A stretch of 64,000 bases of DNA. Origin: Salinibacterium sp. NK8237. Lineage in GTDB: Bacteria; Actinomycetota; Actinomycetes; Actinomycetales; Microbacteriaceae. The stretch covers positions 124,001-188,000 of the forward strand of contig NZ_JADYWE010000003.1 in assembly GCF_015864955.1 (NCBI RefSeq). Reading direction: 5' to 3'. Under the pieces are notes generated by a model. The model did no database searches. It was given only the letters and a program-made list of their open reading frames with translations, and was not told the origin of the DNA. Shown here in pieces: positions 8,511-18,552 of the stretch (position 1 is the stretch's first letter; every line of letters begins with the position of its first letter). The position numbers were made by a program, and so were the translations under genes.

Positions 8511-9569
8511 ATGGCTACCCTTCTCGACGGCATCGTTCAGCACAGCGTCACCACACCGCGCATTGTCGCGTCGGTTCTCGAGCGCCCATCCGACACCGCA
8601 ACGTCGACGGTGGTGTTCGTGCACGGAAACGTCTCGTCGTCGCTGTTCTGGCAGCCCACGATGCTCGCGCTCGATAGCAGCGTTCGCGCGTTGGCAATTG
8701 ACCTGCGCGGCTTCGGCGACAGCGAAACGCTTCCCGTGGATGCCACCCGCGGCGTTCGCGATTTCTCTGACGACATCGCTGCTGTGCTCGACACCCTCGG
8801 CATTGAGCGCGCGAGCTTCGCTGGCTGGAGCATGGGCGGCGGAATCGTGATGCAGTTCATGCTCGATCACCCTGACCGCGTCGACACGGTCACGTTCGTG
8901 TCACCCGTTTCGCCCTATGGCTTCGGTGGAACGAAGGGGGCGAATGGCGAGCTCCTGAATCTGGAGTGCTCGGGAACCGGCGGCGGGGGAGCAAACCCCG
9001 ACTTTGTCGCTCAATTGAACGCGGGCGATGCGGCCGACGATTCGCCGACATCCGCTCGCATGGTGTTCCGTACGGCCTATGTGGCGGATGCCGCAGCTCA
9101 CGCCGAGCACGAAGATCTGTGGGTCGAGTCGATGCTCACGACAGCCACTGGCGAGGACAATTACCCTGGCGACTCGGTGGTTGTTGAGCCCTGGCCCGGC
9201 TTTGGTCCCGGCGGTCGCGGAGTGCTCAACACCATGACTCCCGACCACTTCAACGTCAGCGGCATTACCGAACTTGCCACCAAGCCGCGCATTTTGTGGG
9301 TACGCGGTCTGCAAGACGAGATCGTGTCGGATGCCTCGGGTTTCGACCTGAACTTTTTGGGGCAGCTTGGCGTGATTCCCGGCTGGCCCGGCGCCGAGGT
9401 TGCTCCGCCGCAGCCGATGATCGAGCAGACCCGTGCCGTGTTCGACCAGTATCAGGCCAACGGCGGGCAATACACCGAGTTAGCGTGGGAGAACTGTGGC
9501 CACTCGGCCCACCTTGAACGCCCGCAGGAGTTCGTTGATGCACTGACTGCTCACCTCGGCGCGCGCTAG
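8511..9569 (+). CDS. Alpha/beta hydrolase, second of the cluster
   Basis: 352 aa alpha/beta hydrolase unlike its neighbour at 6143 in sequence. VVFVHGNVSSSLFW forms the oxyanion hole, GWSMGGGI the nucleophile elbow (Ser near residue 113), and CGHSAHLERP supplies the histidine. It has a long cap region between strands 6 and 7. It is the first gene of the cluster that is not overlapped: a 45 nt gap follows scoB, with the SD AAAGGA ahead of the ATG, so it is probably still in the operon. Predicted cytoplasmic ester or lactone hydrolase; substrate unknown. Confidence 0.82.
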   Translation: MATLLDGIVQHSVTTPRIVASVLERPSDTATSTVVFVHGNVSSSLFWQPTMLALDSSVRALAIDLRGFGDSETLPVDATRGVRDFSDDIAAVLDTLGIERASFAGWSMGGGIVMQFMLDHPDRVDTVTFVSPVSPYGFGGTKGANGELLNLECSGTGGGGANPDFVAQLNAGDAADDSPTSARMVFRTAYVADAAAHAEHEDLWVESMLTTATGEDNYPGDSVVVEPWPGFGPGGRGVLNTMTPDHFNVSGITELATKPRILWVRGLQDEIVSDASGFDLNFLGQLGVIPGWPGAEVAPPQPMIEQTRAVFDQYQANGGQYTELAWENCGHSAHLERPQEFVDALTAHLGAR

Positions 9570-9597
9570 CGTTCCGCTGATGTTCAGGAGTCGGCTT

Positions 9598-9603
9598 TAG
9601 GAT
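9598..9603 (+). promoter_or_regulatory. -10 hexamer of a leaderless promoter for ispG
   Basis: TAGGAT ends 6 nt before the GTG start of ispG and no Shine-Dalgarno fits between them. This spacing places the transcription start at or next to the GTG, as in leaderless mRNAs of actinobacteria. No clear -35 is visible. Confidence 0.55.
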
Positions 9604-9609
9604 GGGTTA

Positions 9610-10758
9610 GTGCCAGCAATTAATCTCGGAATGCCGAAAGTCCCTGAAGTCCTCGCTCCCCGTCGCAAGACCCGGCAGATCAAGGTCGGTTCAGTAGGAG
9701 TCGGCAGCGAGTCACAAGTGAGCGTCCAGTCCATGACGACGACGCAGACCACCAACATTGACGCGACGCTGCAGCAGATTGCCGAACTCACGGCGTCCGG
9801 TTGTGACATCGTGCGTGTCGCTGTGCCGCATCAGGATGACGCGGATGTGCTGCACATCATTGCGAAGAAGAGCCAGATTCCGGTTATTGCCGACATCCAC
9901 TTCCAGCCGCGTTATGTTTTCTCGGCGATTGATGCCGGAGTGGGCGCCGTGCGCGTCAACCCGGGCAACATTCGCAAGTTCGACGACAAGGTTGGCGAGA
10001 TCGCTAAGGCGGCCAAGGATGCGGGCACAAGCCTGCGCATCGGTATCAACGCCGGTTCGCTCGAGCCGAGTCTGCTGCAGAAGTACGGCAAGGCCACCGC
10101 TGAGGCGCTCGTGGAGAGCGCTGTCTGGGAGGCAAGCCTTTTCGAAGAGCACGACTTCCACGACTTCAAAATTTCGGTCAAGCACAACGACCCCATTGTC
10201 ATGGTCAAGGCGTACCGCATGCTCGCTGAGCGCGGCGACTGGCCGCTGCACCTCGGTGTGACCGAGGCTGGGCCGGAGTTCCAGGGCACTATCAAGAGCG
10301 CTACGGCGTTCGGTATCCTGCTTTCGGAGGGCATCGGAGACACGATTCGTGTCTCGCTGTCGGCTCCTCCCGTGCAGGAGATCAAGGTTGGCCTGCAGAT
10401 TCTGCAGTCGCTCAACCTGCGTGAGCGCAAGCTTGAAATTGTGTCGTGCCCGTCGTGTGGTCGCGCTCAGGTCGATGTCTACAAGCTCGCCAACGATGTC
10501 ACTGAGGGCCTCGAGGGAATGACGGTTCCGTTGCGCGTCGCTGTTATGGGTTGTGTTGTCAACGGTCCGGGTGAAGCTCGTGAAGCTGACCTCGGTGTTG
10601 CCAGCGGTAACGGCAAGGGCCAGATCTTTGTGAAGGGTGAAGTCATCAAGACTGTTCCCGAAGCAGACATCGTGGCGACCTTGATCGAAGAGGCCAACCG
10701 CATCGCAGCAGAGATGCCTGCCGGTGCAACGGGAAGTCCGCAAGTTCTCACCCCGTAG
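9610..10758 (+). CDS. ispG: 4-hydroxy-3-methylbut-2-en-1-yl diphosphate synthase
   Basis: IspG/GcpE, 382 aa, the [4Fe-4S] enzyme converting MEcPP to HMBPP in the MEP isoprenoid pathway. The N-terminal TIM-barrel part has [12 protein letters not shown] and [12 protein letters not shown]. Cluster ligands are Cys280 and Cys283 in SCPSCGRA and Cys315 in [15 protein letters not shown] start supported by the leaderless -10 just upstream. In many actinobacteria dxr and rseP precede it; here they are absent, and the catabolic operon lies upstream instead. Confidence 0.96.
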   Translation: MPAINLGMPKVPEVLAPRRKTRQIKVGSVGVGSESQVSVQSMTTTQTTNIDATLQQIAELTASGCDIVRVAVPHQDDADVLHIIAKKSQIPVIADIHFQPRYVFSAIDAGVGAVRVNPGNIRKFDDKVGEIAKAAKDAGTSLRIGINAGSLEPSLLQKYGKATAEALVESAVWEASLFEEHDFHDFKISVKHNDPIVMVKAYRMLAERGDWPLHLGVTEAGPEFQGTIKSATAFGILLSEGIGDTIRVSLSAPPVQEIKVGLQILQSLNLRERKLEIVSCPSCGRAQVDVYKLANDVTEGLEGMTVPLRVAVMGCVVNGPGEAREADLGVASGNGKGQIFVKGEVIKTVPEADIVATLIEEANRIAAEMPAGATGSPQVLTP

Positions 10759-10764
10759 GCGCAC

Positions 10765-10770
10765 TACCAT
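10765..10770 (+). promoter_or_regulatory. -10 hexamer of a leaderless promoter for proS
   Basis: TACCAT followed by exactly 6 nt and then the GTG start of proS; no Shine-Dalgarno is present. Same geometry as the ispG promoter. proS may also receive read-through from ispG, 18 nt upstream. Confidence 0.5.
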
Positions 10771-10776
10771 TGAGGC

Positions 10777-12558
10777 GTGTCTACACGTCTCTCTCAACTC
10801 TTTGTCCGCACGCTTCGCGAAGATCCCGTCGATGCTGAAGTAGCAAGCCACCGCCTTTTGGTGCGCGCCGGCTACATCCGTCGTCAGGCTCCCGGTGTTT
10901 TTGCGTGGTTGCCGCTCGGGCTCAAGGTTCGCCGCAAGATTGAAGCGGTCATCCGCGAAGAGCTTGAGTCGTTCGGTGCCCAAGAGGTGCTGTTCCCGGC
11001 TCTGCTGCCGCGCGAACCCTACGAGCTCACGGGTCGCTGGACCGAGTACGGCGACGGAATTTTCCGTTTGAAAGACCGCAAAGACGCCGACTATCTGTTG
11101 GCGCCCACGCACGAAGAAGTCTTCACGTTGCTCGTGAAAGACCTGTACTCGAGCTACAAAGACTTGCCACTATCGCTGTACCAAATCCAGGACAAGTACC
11201 GCGATGAGGCCCGCCCCCGTGCTGGTCTGCTGCGCGGTCGCGAGTTCTCGATGAAAGACAGCTATTCCTTCGACTACACGGATGCCGGCCTCGATGTGTC
11301 GTACCAGCAGCACCGTGATGCCTACGAGCGCATCTTCAACCGCCTCGGTCTCGAATATGTGATTGTCAGCGCGGATGCCGGCGCGATGGGTGGCTCGAAG
11401 AGCGAAGAGTTCTTGCACCCGACTCCCGTCGGTGAAGACACCTTCGTGCGCTCGGCTGGAGGCTATGCCGCCAACGTTGAGGCGTACCGCACGACCGTTC
11501 CCGAGGCATTGCCGATTGACTGCCTGCCCGCTCCGCTGGTCTTCGATTCGCCGAACACTCCCACGATCGACACTCTTGTTGCTCTCGCTAACGAAGAGCA
11601 GCCCCGCGATGATCGTCCCTGGACTGCAGCAGACACGCTCAAGAACATCGTTCTGGCTCTCACCTCGATCGACGGAACCCGCGAACTTGTTGTCGTCGGT
11701 TTGCCCGGCGACCGTGATGTTGACATGAAGCGCGCCGAAGTTGCCTTCGCCCCGGCTGAGGTCGAACCCGCCACGGAGAAAGATTTCGCCGAGCTGGCCA
11801 AGCTCGAGGGAAACCCCGGCTTCGTTAAGGGCTACATCGGTCCATGGTCGCCCGAGGGCGCTGTCATCGGCGAAAAGTCGACGACGGGCGTGCGCTTCGT
11901 ACTCGACCCCCGCGTTGTTGATGGCACTCAGTGGATCACGGGCGCCAACATCCACGAAAAGCACGTTCTTGGCCTTGTTGCCGGGCGTGACTTCATCTCT
12001 GACGGCACCGTTGAGGTGTCGGATGTCCGCGCCGGCGACCCTGCCCCCGATGGCAGCGGTCCCATCGAAACCGCTCGCGGTATGGAAATCGGTCACGTCT
12101 TCCAGCTCGGCCGCAAGTATGCCGAGGTTCTTGGTCTCAAGGTTCTCGATGAGAACGGCAAGCTTGTGACCGTCACGATGGGGTCCTACGGAATCGGTGT
12201 TACCCGTTTGATGGCGGCCATCGCTGAGACCACAAACGACGGCAAGGGCCTGTTGTGGCCCAAGCAGATCAGCCCCTTCGACGTGCATATCGTCGCGGCG
12301 GGCAAGGATGCTGTTGTCTATGAGACCGCCGAAGACCTTGTGAGCTCGCTTGAGCAGTCCGGTCTCGACGTGCTTTTCGATGATCGCCCGAAGGTATCGC
12401 CCGGCGTGAAGTTCGGCGATGCTGAGCTTCTCGGTGTCCCCATGATCGTGATTGTTGGTCGTGACGCGGCCAACGGAATGGTCGAAGTCTGGGATCGCGT
12501 CACGAACGAGCGAACGAGCACCCCTGTCGCTGACGTCGTCGCTGCACTCACTAAATAA
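10777..12558 (+). CDS. proS: Prolyl-tRNA synthetase
   Basis: ProRS, 593 aa, bacterial type with the editing (INS) insertion between class II motifs 2 and 3. Class II motif 1 is near [16 protein letters not shown], motif 2 at [20 protein letters not shown], and motif 3 in [15 protein letters not shown]. The C-terminal anticodon-binding domain holds DVHIVAAGK and [15 protein letters not shown]. The length fits the family. It charges tRNA-Pro in the cytosol. Confidence 0.97.
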   Translation: MSTRLSQLFVRTLREDPVDAEVASHRLLVRAGYIRRQAPGVFAWLPLGLKVRRKIEAVIREELESFGAQEVLFPALLPREPYELTGRWTEYGDGIFRLKDRKDADYLLAPTHEEVFTLLVKDLYSSYKDLPLSLYQIQDKYRDEARPRAGLLRGREFSMKDSYSFDYTDAGLDVSYQQHRDAYERIFNRLGLEYVIVSADAGAMGGSKSEEFLHPTPVGEDTFVRSAGGYAANVEAYRTTVPEALPIDCLPAPLVFDSPNTPTIDTLVALANEEQPRDDRPWTAADTLKNIVLALTSIDGTRELVVVGLPGDRDVDMKRAEVAFAPAEVEPATEKDFAELAKLEGNPGFVKGYIGPWSPEGAVIGEKSTTGVRFVLDPRVVDGTQWITGANIHEKHVLGLVAGRDFISDGTVEVSDVRAGDPAPDGSGPIETARGMEIGHVFQLGRKYAEVLGLKVLDENGKLVTVTMGSYGIGVTRLMAAIAETTNDGKGLLWPKQISPFDVHIVAAGKDAVVYETAEDLVSSLEQSGLDVLFDDRPKVSPGVKFGDAELLGVPMIVIVGRDAANGMVEVWDRVTNERTSTPVADVVAALTK

Positions 12559-12564
12559 GCCAGC

Positions 12565-12570
12565 TAAACT
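12565..12570 (+). promoter_or_regulatory. Candidate -10 hexamer for the nusA-infB operon
   Basis: TAAACT in the 75 nt gap after proS would start transcription about 7 nt downstream, right where the hairpin at 12578-12599 begins. No convincing -35. Confidence 0.4.
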
Positions 12571-12577
12571 AGCAAGT

Positions 12578-12599
12578 TCGGAGCCGCAGACGGTTCCGA
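12578..12599 (+). other. Stem-loop in the nusA leader
   Basis: TCGGAGCC, 6 nt loop, GGTTCCGA: 8 bp with one G-U pair. If the TAAACT at 12565 is the -10, this hairpin sits at the very 5' end of the nusA mRNA. It lacks a T-run, so a terminator is unlikely. Confidence 0.45.
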
Positions 12600-12633
12600 G
12601 TCATCACCCCTAAATGAATATCGGAGGTCCTCA

Positions 12634-13632
12634 ATGGATATCGACTTGAGCGTGCTGCGCATGATGGAGCGCGAGCGAGAGATACCGTTCGAAGAACTGG
12701 TGCAGATCATTGAGCAGGCGATTCTGAGCGCCTATCTCAAGCACGTTGAGGCTCCCGAAGGTAAGGCTGCAGAAGTGCAGCCAACCGCTCGTGTTGTGCT
12801 CGACCGCAAAACTGGACACGTCAGTGTCTGGGTCCCTGAGCACGACGAAGAGGGTGCGGTTATTGGCGAGGCTGAAGACAGCCCCAGTGATTTCGGACGT
12901 ATTGCAGCGTTCGCAGCAAAACAGGTCATCAACCAGCGCTTGCGTGACATTGGTGACGACAAGGTTCTTGGCGAGTTCAAGGGTCGCGAGGGTGACATCG
13001 TTGCCGGCGTGATTCAGCAGGGTCCCAACCCGCGCATGATCCACATCGACCTCGGCTCGGTGGAGGCAATCATGCCTCCCGAAGAGCAGGTTCCGAGCGA
13101 AGAATACAAGCACGGCTCGCGCTTGCGGGTCTACGTCACCGCAGTGAGCAAGGGCGACAAGGGGCCGCAGATTACGGTCAGCCGCACCCACCCGTCGCTG
13201 GTTCGTAAGCTCTTCGCACTTGAGGTTCCTGAGATTGCCAGCGGACTGGTAGAAATCACTTCTGTCGCCCGCGAGGCAGGTCACCGCACCAAGATGGCGG
13301 TTCGGGCAACCGAGACCGGCATCAACGCGAAGGGTTCGTGCATTGGCGAGCTCGGCCAGCGGGTGCGAGCGGTAACAGCGGAACTCAACAACGAGAAAAT
13401 CGACATCGTCGACTACTCCGAGAACCTGGCCACGTTTGTCGCTAATGCGCTCTCGCCCGCCAAGGTATCGAGCTCCTTCGTGATCGATGAGGCCACCAAA
13501 GCAGTGCGTGCCCTCGTGCCTGACTACCAACTGTCGTTGGCGATTGGCAAGGAAGGGCAGAACGCCCGACTGGCTGCCAAGCTCACCGGTGCGCGCATCG
13601 ACATCCAGCCCGACTCGATTCTCGACGACTAA
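12634..13632 (+). CDS. nusA: Transcription termination/antitermination factor NusA
   Basis: NusA, 332 aa, binds RNA polymerase and nascent RNA. Order: N-terminal RNAP-binding domain (residues 1-110), S1 domain around [16 protein letters not shown], then KH1 and KH2 ending in [20 protein letters not shown]. It lacks the acidic C-terminal repeats of proteobacterial NusA, as usual in actinobacteria. ATG with SD GGAGG at 12622-12626. First gene of the nusA-ylxR-infB-rbfA operon; rimP, which usually precedes nusA, is missing here. Confidence 0.96.
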   Translation: MDIDLSVLRMMEREREIPFEELVQIIEQAILSAYLKHVEAPEGKAAEVQPTARVVLDRKTGHVSVWVPEHDEEGAVIGEAEDSPSDFGRIAAFAAKQVINQRLRDIGDDKVLGEFKGREGDIVAGVIQQGPNPRMIHIDLGSVEAIMPPEEQVPSEEYKHGSRLRVYVTAVSKGDKGPQITVSRTHPSLVRKLFALEVPEIASGLVEITSVAREAGHRTKMAVRATETGINAKGSCIGELGQRVRAVTAELNNEKIDIVDYSENLATFVANALSPAKVSSSFVIDEATKAVRALVPDYQLSLAIGKEGQNARLAAKLTGARIDIQPDSILDD

Positions 13633-13645
13633 TAGTCGTACGCCT

Positions 13646-13682
13646 GGCTTTCCCCTCAGCACGGTGTGCTGTGGGGAAAGCC
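13646..13682 (+). other. Strong stem-loop between nusA and ylxR
   Basis: Outer arms GGCTTTCCCC and GGGGAAAGCC (10 bp) enclose a T-T mismatch and an inner stem CAGCAC/GTGCTG with a GGT loop, 16 bp in all. No T-run follows, so RNA processing, transcript stabilisation or attenuation with a partner protein is more likely than simple termination. Confidence 0.7.
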
Positions 13683-13753
13683 GGTAGCGTTCCCTCGCAG
13701 CGTGCGTTTATTCTCGGGCGCGGGGGAGTGCGGGATTGCAGAGTAGGGGTATC

Positions 13754-14044
13754 ATGGAAGCAGTAAGAACGTGTATTGGCTGTCGCGCGAGCGCCAGCAG
13801 ATCCTCGTTACTGAGGGTTATCGCATCTCACGGTGCGGTTGTGGCCGACCATTCGGCCACACTTCCGGGTCGCGGTGCGTGGCTTCATCCCACAACCACG
13901 TGTTTTGAGTCTGCAATCAAACGCAGAGCTTTTGCACGTGCGTTGAAGGTGGAACCACCGCTAGATACCGGAGCACTTCTTTCAGTGTTAGCTGAATATG
14001 AGGCGGGACATCAACCGATGTCCCCTAACGAACAGGCTGATTGA
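13754..14044 (+). CDS. ylxR: YlxR-family RNA-binding protein
   Basis: Small basic protein of 96 aa (DUF448/YlxR). The signature RTCIGCRASASRSSLLRV follows the start, and PGRGAWLHP and the conserved C-terminal basic segment KRRAFARALK are present. YlxR proteins bind nucleic acid and are encoded between nusA and infB. I chose ATG 13754 (SD-like AGTAGGGG) over the in-frame TTG at 13736. Confidence 0.9.
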   Translation: MEAVRTCIGCRASASRSSLLRVIASHGAVVADHSATLPGRGAWLHPTTTCFESAIKRRAFARALKVEPPLDTGALLSVLAEYEAGHQPMSPNEQAD

Positions 14045-14102
14045 CCTATGGACAACTAATGAGCGGCTCGAAATGAGTTCCGTCCGTAATTAGTGGTCTG
14101 CC

Positions 14103-14128
14103 CCTGTCTGGGAGCAGACCCAGACAGG
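14103..14128 (+). promoter_or_regulatory. Hairpin that includes the infB ribosome-binding site
   Basis: CCTGTCTGGG, loop AGCAGA, CCCAGACAGG: a perfect 10 bp stem. The 3' arm runs into the SD sequence AGGAG (14126-14130) 4 nt before the infB GTG, so the folded RNA would hide part of the RBS. No T-run, so translational control is the likelier reading (inference). Confidence 0.65.
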
Positions 14129-14134
14129 AGAAAA

Positions 14135-16951
14135 GTGGCTGCAAAACCACGCGTACACGAAGTCGCCGCCGAAGCTGGCGTCGATAGCAAGGCTGCTCTA
14201 GCGAAGCTCAAAGAAATGGGCGAATTCGTTAAGGGCCCGTCATCGAGCATTGAGCCCCCCGTCGCACGACGGTTGAAGGCTGCACTCGAAGCTGACGCAG
14301 CGAAAGCACCGGCAGAGCCGGAGAAGCCTAAGGCTGCTCCCAAGGCCGCGCCGAAGGCTGCCGCTAAAGCGACGCCGAAGCCCAAAACTCCGATGCCAAG
14401 CGCACCGACCCCAGCACCTGTTGCTGAGGAAGCACCCGCTGCCGCACCGGAGCCCGAGCAGGCTGCTGAACCAGAAGAAGGCGCGGCTCCCGCTCCTCTG
14501 ACCGTTGCCGAGCGTCAAGCTCAGGCATTGGCTGCTGAAAAGGCATTGGCCGCTGAGAAAGCTTCTGCCGAGTCTGGTGCAAAGCCCGCGGGCGGCGCAG
14601 CAGATGCTCCCAACCCTTCCGCTGTTCCTCGTCCGGGTACTCCCCGTCCGGGAAACAACCCCTTCGCCTCGAACCAGGGCATGGGGCGACCGGCACCTGC
14701 CGGTGGCGCAAGCTCGATTCCTCGTCCTGGCGCTCCGCGTCCGGGCCTTCCTCGTCCTGGCGCTCCGCGTCCGGGTGCGCCTCGTCCCGGTTCGCCGCGC
14801 CCCGGTTCACCTCGCCCCGGCTCGCCTCGTCCCGGTGGACCCGGCCAGGGTCAGCGCCCAGGTGGCTTCGGTCAGCGTCCAGGCGGTCCTGCTGGAGCAG
14901 GCGCCGGCGCACGCCCAGGTGCAGCTGGTGGCGGATTCCGTCCCGGTGGAACACCAGGAAACAACTTTGGTCCTAACCGTCCGCCAGCTGGTGGACGCGG
15001 TCGTGGCCCCGGTGGAGGCACCGCAGGTGCTTTCGGTCGCGGTGGCGGCAAGAGCAAGGCACGCAAGTCCAAGCGGGCGAAGCGGGCAGAGTTCGAACTG
15101 AGAGAAGCACCGTCGCTTGGTGGCGTTAGCGTCCCGCGCGGAAACGGCAAGGAAGTTATTCGTCTTCGCCGTGGTGCATCCATCACCGACTTCGCCGACA
15201 AGATCGACACGAGCCCCGGAAACCTCGTCACCGTGCTGTTCCACTTGGGACAAATGGCGACAGCAACCGAGTCTCTCGATGAGGCAACGTTCGACATCCT
15301 GGGTGAAGAACTCGGCTTCAAGATCGAAATGGTCTCGCCAGAAGAAGAAGACCGCGAGCTCCTGCTCGGCTTCGACATGGACCTCGATCAAGAACTCGAA
15401 GACGAATCGGAAGACGAACTCGTTATTCGTCCTCCTGTTGTCACCGTCATGGGTCACGTTGACCACGGTAAGACCAAGCTGCTTGACGCTATCCGTAACG
15501 CCAACGTTGTTGCGGGCGAAGCCGGTGGCATCACCCAGCACATCGGTGCTTACCAAGTTGTCAAAGAGCACGACGGTATCGAACGTCCGATCACCTTCAT
15601 TGACACCCCGGGTCACGAAGCGTTCACCGCTATGCGTGCTCGTGGTGCTCAGGTCACCGACGTCGCGATCCTCGTGGTCGCAGCAGACGACGGAATCATG
15701 CCCCAGACGGTTGAAGCACTCAACCACGCTCAGGCAGCAAACGTTCCGATCGTTGTCGCGATCAACAAGATCGATAAAGAGGGTGCGAACCCGGCCAAGG
15801 TGCGCCAGCAGCTCACCGAATTCGGTCTCGTGGCTGAAGAATACGGTGGAGACACCATGTTCATGGACGTATCGGCGCTCAACAAGGTCGGTATTACCGA
15901 GCTTCTTGACGCAGTGCTCCTGACAGCGGATGCCGGACTCGACCTGCGCGCAAACCCCAACAAGGATGCGCGTGGTGTCGCGATCGAAGCCAAGCTCGAC
16001 AAGGGTCGCGGTGCTGTTGCTACCGTGCTCATCCAGTCGGGAACGCTGTCGATCGGAGACCCGATCGTTGCCGGAACCGCCTATGGTCGCGTTCGTGCAA
16101 TGTTCGACGAGAACGGCGATTCGGTCACCAAGGCCGAGCCATCGCGTCCCGTTGCTGTTCTTGGACTGACTTCAGTACCCAAGGCCGGCGACGTGTTCTT
16201 GGTTACCGACGACGACCGTATGGCTCGCCAGATCGCTGAAAAGCGCGAAGCAGCAGAGCGCAACGCGTTGCTCGCTCGCAGCCGCAAGCGCATCAGCCTC
16301 GAGGACTTCACGAAGGCCCTCGAAGACGGCAAGGTCGAGTCGCTCAACCTCATCATCAAGGGTGACGTATCGGGTGCTGTTGAAGCTCTCGAAGAGTCGT
16401 TGCTCAAGATTGATGTTGATGACTCGGTTCAGCTGCGCATCATCCACCGCGGTGTCGGTGCTGTTACCGAAAGCGACATCAACCTCGCCACGGTCGACAA
16501 CGCCATCATCATTGGATTCAACGTTCGCCCCGACCCGAAGGCGCGCGAGCGCGCCGTTCGCGAAGGTGTCGACGTGCGCTTCTACTCGGTCATCTACGCC
16601 GCACTTGAAGACGTGGAGAACTCGCTCAAGGGAATGCTCAAGCCTGAATTTGAAGAAGTTCAGTCGGGCGTTGCTGAGATCCGCGAGATCTTCCGCTCCT
16701 CCAAGGTCGGAAACATCGCCGGTGTCATCGTGCGATCGGGAACGATCACGCGAAACGCCAAAGCACGAGTTATCCGCGAAGGTGTCGTCGTTGGCGACAA
16801 CCTGGCGATCGACTCACTGCGTCGCTTCAAGGATGACGTCACTGAAGTTCGTACCGACTTCGAAGCCGGTATCGGACTTGGTAAGTTCAACGACATCCAA
16901 ATCGGTGACGAGATCGAGACAATTGAAATGAAGGAAAAGCCGCGGGTTTAG
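14135..16951 (+). CDS. infB: Translation initiation factor IF-2
   Basis: IF-2, 938 aa, GTPase that places fMet-tRNA on the ribosome. N-terminal IF2N module ([17 protein letters not shown]), then a long Ala/Pro/Gly/Arg-rich linker with eight PRPGx repeats, second IF2N around residue 350, G domain with GHVDHGKT (440-447), DTPGHEAF and NKID, then domains II-IV. GTG 14135 is chosen because SD AGGAG lies 4 nt upstream and IF2N homology begins at once; an in-frame GTG at 14093 lies before the RBS hairpin. Confidence 0.96.
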   Translation: MAAKPRVHEVAAEAGVDSKAALAKLKEMGEFVKGPSSSIEPPVARRLKAALEADAAKAPAEPEKPKAAPKAAPKAAAKATPKPKTPMPSAPTPAPVAEEAPAAAPEPEQAAEPEEGAAPAPLTVAERQAQALAAEKALAAEKASAESGAKPAGGAADAPNPSAVPRPGTPRPGNNPFASNQGMGRPAPAGGASSIPRPGAPRPGLPRPGAPRPGAPRPGSPRPGSPRPGSPRPGGPGQGQRPGGFGQRPGGPAGAGAGARPGAAGGGFRPGGTPGNNFGPNRPPAGGRGRGPGGGTAGAFGRGGGKSKARKSKRAKRAEFELREAPSLGGVSVPRGNGKEVIRLRRGASITDFADKIDTSPGNLVTVLFHLGQMATATESLDEATFDILGEELGFKIEMVSPEEEDRELLLGFDMDLDQELEDESEDELVIRPPVVTVMGHVDHGKTKLLDAIRNANVVAGEAGGITQHIGAYQVVKEHDGIERPITFIDTPGHEAFTAMRARGAQVTDVAILVVAADDGIMPQTVEALNHAQAANVPIVVAINKIDKEGANPAKVRQQLTEFGLVAEEYGGDTMFMDVSALNKVGITELLDAVLLTADAGLDLRANPNKDARGVAIEAKLDKGRGAVATVLIQSGTLSIGDPIVAGTAYGRVRAMFDENGDSVTKAEPSRPVAVLGLTSVPKAGDVFLVTDDDRMARQIAEKREAAERNALLARSRKRISLEDFTKALEDGKVESLNLIIKGDVSGAVEALEESLLKIDVDDSVQLRIIHRGVGAVTESDINLATVDNAIIIGFNVRPDPKARERAVREGVDVRFYSVIYAALEDVENSLKGMLKPEFEEVQSGVAEIREIFRSSKVGNIAGVIVRSGTITRNAKARVIREGVVVGDNLAIDSLRRFKDDVTEVRTDFEAGIGLGKFNDIQIGDEIETIEMKEKPRV
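14720..14839 (+). repeat. Eight 15-bp tandem repeats in infB (PRPGx)
   Basis: Eight consecutive copies of a Pro-Arg-Pro-Gly-X unit encoded by 15 bp. The first copies use cgt-cct/ccg codons and the later ones ccc, showing partial drift. The region lies in the unstructured linker of IF-2; copy number may vary between strains. Confidence 0.85.
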
Positions 16952-16963
16952 CCGTTGGCTTAT

Positions 16964-17028
16964 GACGGCAACCTGGGCAGGAAGCGGAGCTACGCAGGCT
17001 CCGCAAGCTTCCTGCCCAGGCTGCCGTC
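16964..17028 (+). other. Long imperfect stem-loop between infB and rbfA
   Basis: The 27 nt left arm (16964-16990) pairs with 16998-17028 with one mismatch and a 4 nt bulge; loop 16991-16997. A second small hairpin, GCCTCG/CGAGGC, lies at 17032-17051. No T-run follows, and rbfA starts 26 nt later with its own SD, so this may be an RNA processing or stability element. Confidence 0.7.
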
Positions 17029-17076
17029 AACGCCTCGGTTAATCTCGAGGCAGCGAAAGTTTTAGAAGGAGTAGAG

Positions 17077-17559
17077 ATGGTTGACGCAGCTCGTGCCGCA
17101 AAAATGGCGGACCGCATCAAGGTAATCGTTGCCAAAACGCTTGAGCGTGGCATCAGAGACCCCCGACTCGGGTTTGTCACCATCACCGACGTTCGGGTGA
17201 CCGGCGACCTCCAGCATGCTTCCGTCTTTTACACCGTGTACGGCACTGACGAAGAACGCAGCGACAGTGCAGCGGCTCTCAAGTCGGCCACCGGCCTCGT
17301 GCGTCGCGAAGTGGGTAAGAATCTCACCGCACGCCTCACGCCATCAATTCAGTTCATTGCAGACGGCATCCCCGAGAACGCGGCTCTCATCGACTCGCTT
17401 CTTACGGAAGCCCAACAGCGAGACGCGTCAGTTGACGCTCTCAAGAAGAGCGCGAAGTACGCGGGAGATGAAGACCCCTACGTGAAGCCTCGCGACATTG
17501 CCGCCGAAGAAGAAGCCGCTGGCTTCGACGACGACGAGGATGACGCGACTCGGGCCTAG
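17077..17559 (+). CDS. rbfA: Ribosome-binding factor A
   Basis: RbfA, 160 aa, 30S maturation and cold-adaptation factor. KH-like fold with DPRLGFVTITDVRVTGDLQHA and LTPSIQFIADGIPENAALID, followed by an acidic, poorly ordered tail that actinobacterial RbfA often has. ATG preceded by SD AGAAGGAG. Last gene of the nusA operon, convergent with mutY. Confidence 0.94.
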   Translation: MVDAARAAKMADRIKVIVAKTLERGIRDPRLGFVTITDVRVTGDLQHASVFYTVYGTDEERSDSAAALKSATGLVRREVGKNLTARLTPSIQFIADGIPENAALIDSLLTEAQQRDASVDALKKSAKYAGDEDPYVKPRDIAAEEEAAGFDDDEDDATRA

Positions 17560-17598
17560 CTCCCGCCAGGCGGTAAAAGCGCGCCTGATTAACGCCCG

Positions 17599-18492
17599 CT
17601 AGGGCAGAACGTAACCCGAATCCTCAGCAACGGCCAGTCCGTCCTTAAGGAGGCCTGCCAGAGCGCGCTCACGCTGTTCGGCGTCCGCCCACACCTGAGT
17701 GATTTCAACTGCGGTGACTGGCACATCGCTAGCGCGAAGTTCAGCGAGGATGAGCCCGCGAACTTGACGGTCTGAGCCCTCAAACTTTTTCTGTACGACC
17801 TGCCGCTTGCCTTCGTAGGTGGGGTAGCCGGCAGCACGCCACGCGCACAGCTCACGAACCGGGCATTCCTCGCACAGTGGTTTCTTGGCGGTGCACACGA
17901 TCGCACCAAGTTCCATGACGGCCGCGTTCGTGGCCTGCGAAGCATCCCGGTCGGCGGGCAGAAGCTGCTCCATCGCTGCGAGGTCTCTCTTCGTCGACGG
18001 AGGGCCCGCTTCGCCCTCTCCGTTGACGGCGCGGGCAATCACACGGCGCACATTGGTGTCGACGACCGGATGGTGATGCCCGTAAGCGAAGACCGCGACA
18101 GCGCGAGCCGTGTAATCACCGATCCCGGGTAGTGCGAGCAGGGTGGGCACGTCCTCGGGAACGACATTGCCATGGTGCTCCGCTATGGCGGTCGCGGCAG
18201 CGTGGAGATTGAGCGCGCGGCGCGGGTAGCCGAGTCGTTCCCACGCTCGAACGGCGTCGCCGGGGGCAGAAGCAGCAAGGGCGGCGGGCGAAGGCCATCG
18301 ATCGAGCCACTGCGCGAGCCGGGGGATGACGCGAACCACGGGGGTCTGCTGCAACATGATCTCGCTCACGAGGATGCCCCACGCCCCGAAACCATCCTGT
18401 CGCCAGGGCAGGTCACGGCCGTGCTCGGCAAACCAGTCTCGGATGAGCTGAGCGAGTTCTGCACGATCAGGTATCGCGGTCTTTGGGGTCAC
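17599..18492 (-). CDS. mutY: A/G-specific adenine DNA glycosylase
   Basis: MutY, 297 aa, removes adenine mispaired with 8-oxoguanine. Catalytic Glu44 in SEIMLQQTPV, HhH motif LPGIGDYTA, catalytic Asp145 in VVDTNVRR, and a [4Fe-4S] cluster at Cys200, Cys207, Cys210 and Cys216 (CX6CX2CX5C). It is shorter than E. coli MutY (350 aa): the C-terminal Nudix-like 8-oxoG recognition domain is reduced, as in other actinobacterial MutY. GTG start, 60 nt after the ketopantoate-reductase-like gene and probably co-transcribed with it. Confidence 0.93.
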   Translation of the reverse strand: MTPKTAIPDRAELAQLIRDWFAEHGRDLPWRQDGFGAWGILVSEIMLQQTPVVRVIPRLAQWLDRWPSPAALAASAPGDAVRAWERLGYPRRALNLHAAATAIAEHHGNVVPEDVPTLLALPGIGDYTARAVAVFAYGHHHPVVDTNVRRVIARAVNGEGEAGPPSTKRDLAAMEQLLPADRDASQATNAAVMELGAIVCTAKKPLCEECPVRELCAWRAAGYPTYEGKRQVVQKKFEGSDRQVRGLILAELRASDVPVTAVEITQVWADAEQRERALAGLLKDGLAVAEDSGYVLP

Positions 18493-18552
18493 GGAAGGGT
18501 GTCTTTTTCGTCGGCGCTGTGGGGCGCATGGTCGAGGCGGAGTTGGTGTTGG

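Noticed and set aside
9712..11112. 466-codon open frame on the minus strand across ispG and proS
   Set aside because: Antisense to two clearly recognised housekeeping genes; a by-product of GC-rich codon use, with no domain or SD.
11170..12288. 372-codon minus-strand frame inside proS
   Set aside because: Complement of a conserved ProRS; no recognisable motifs.
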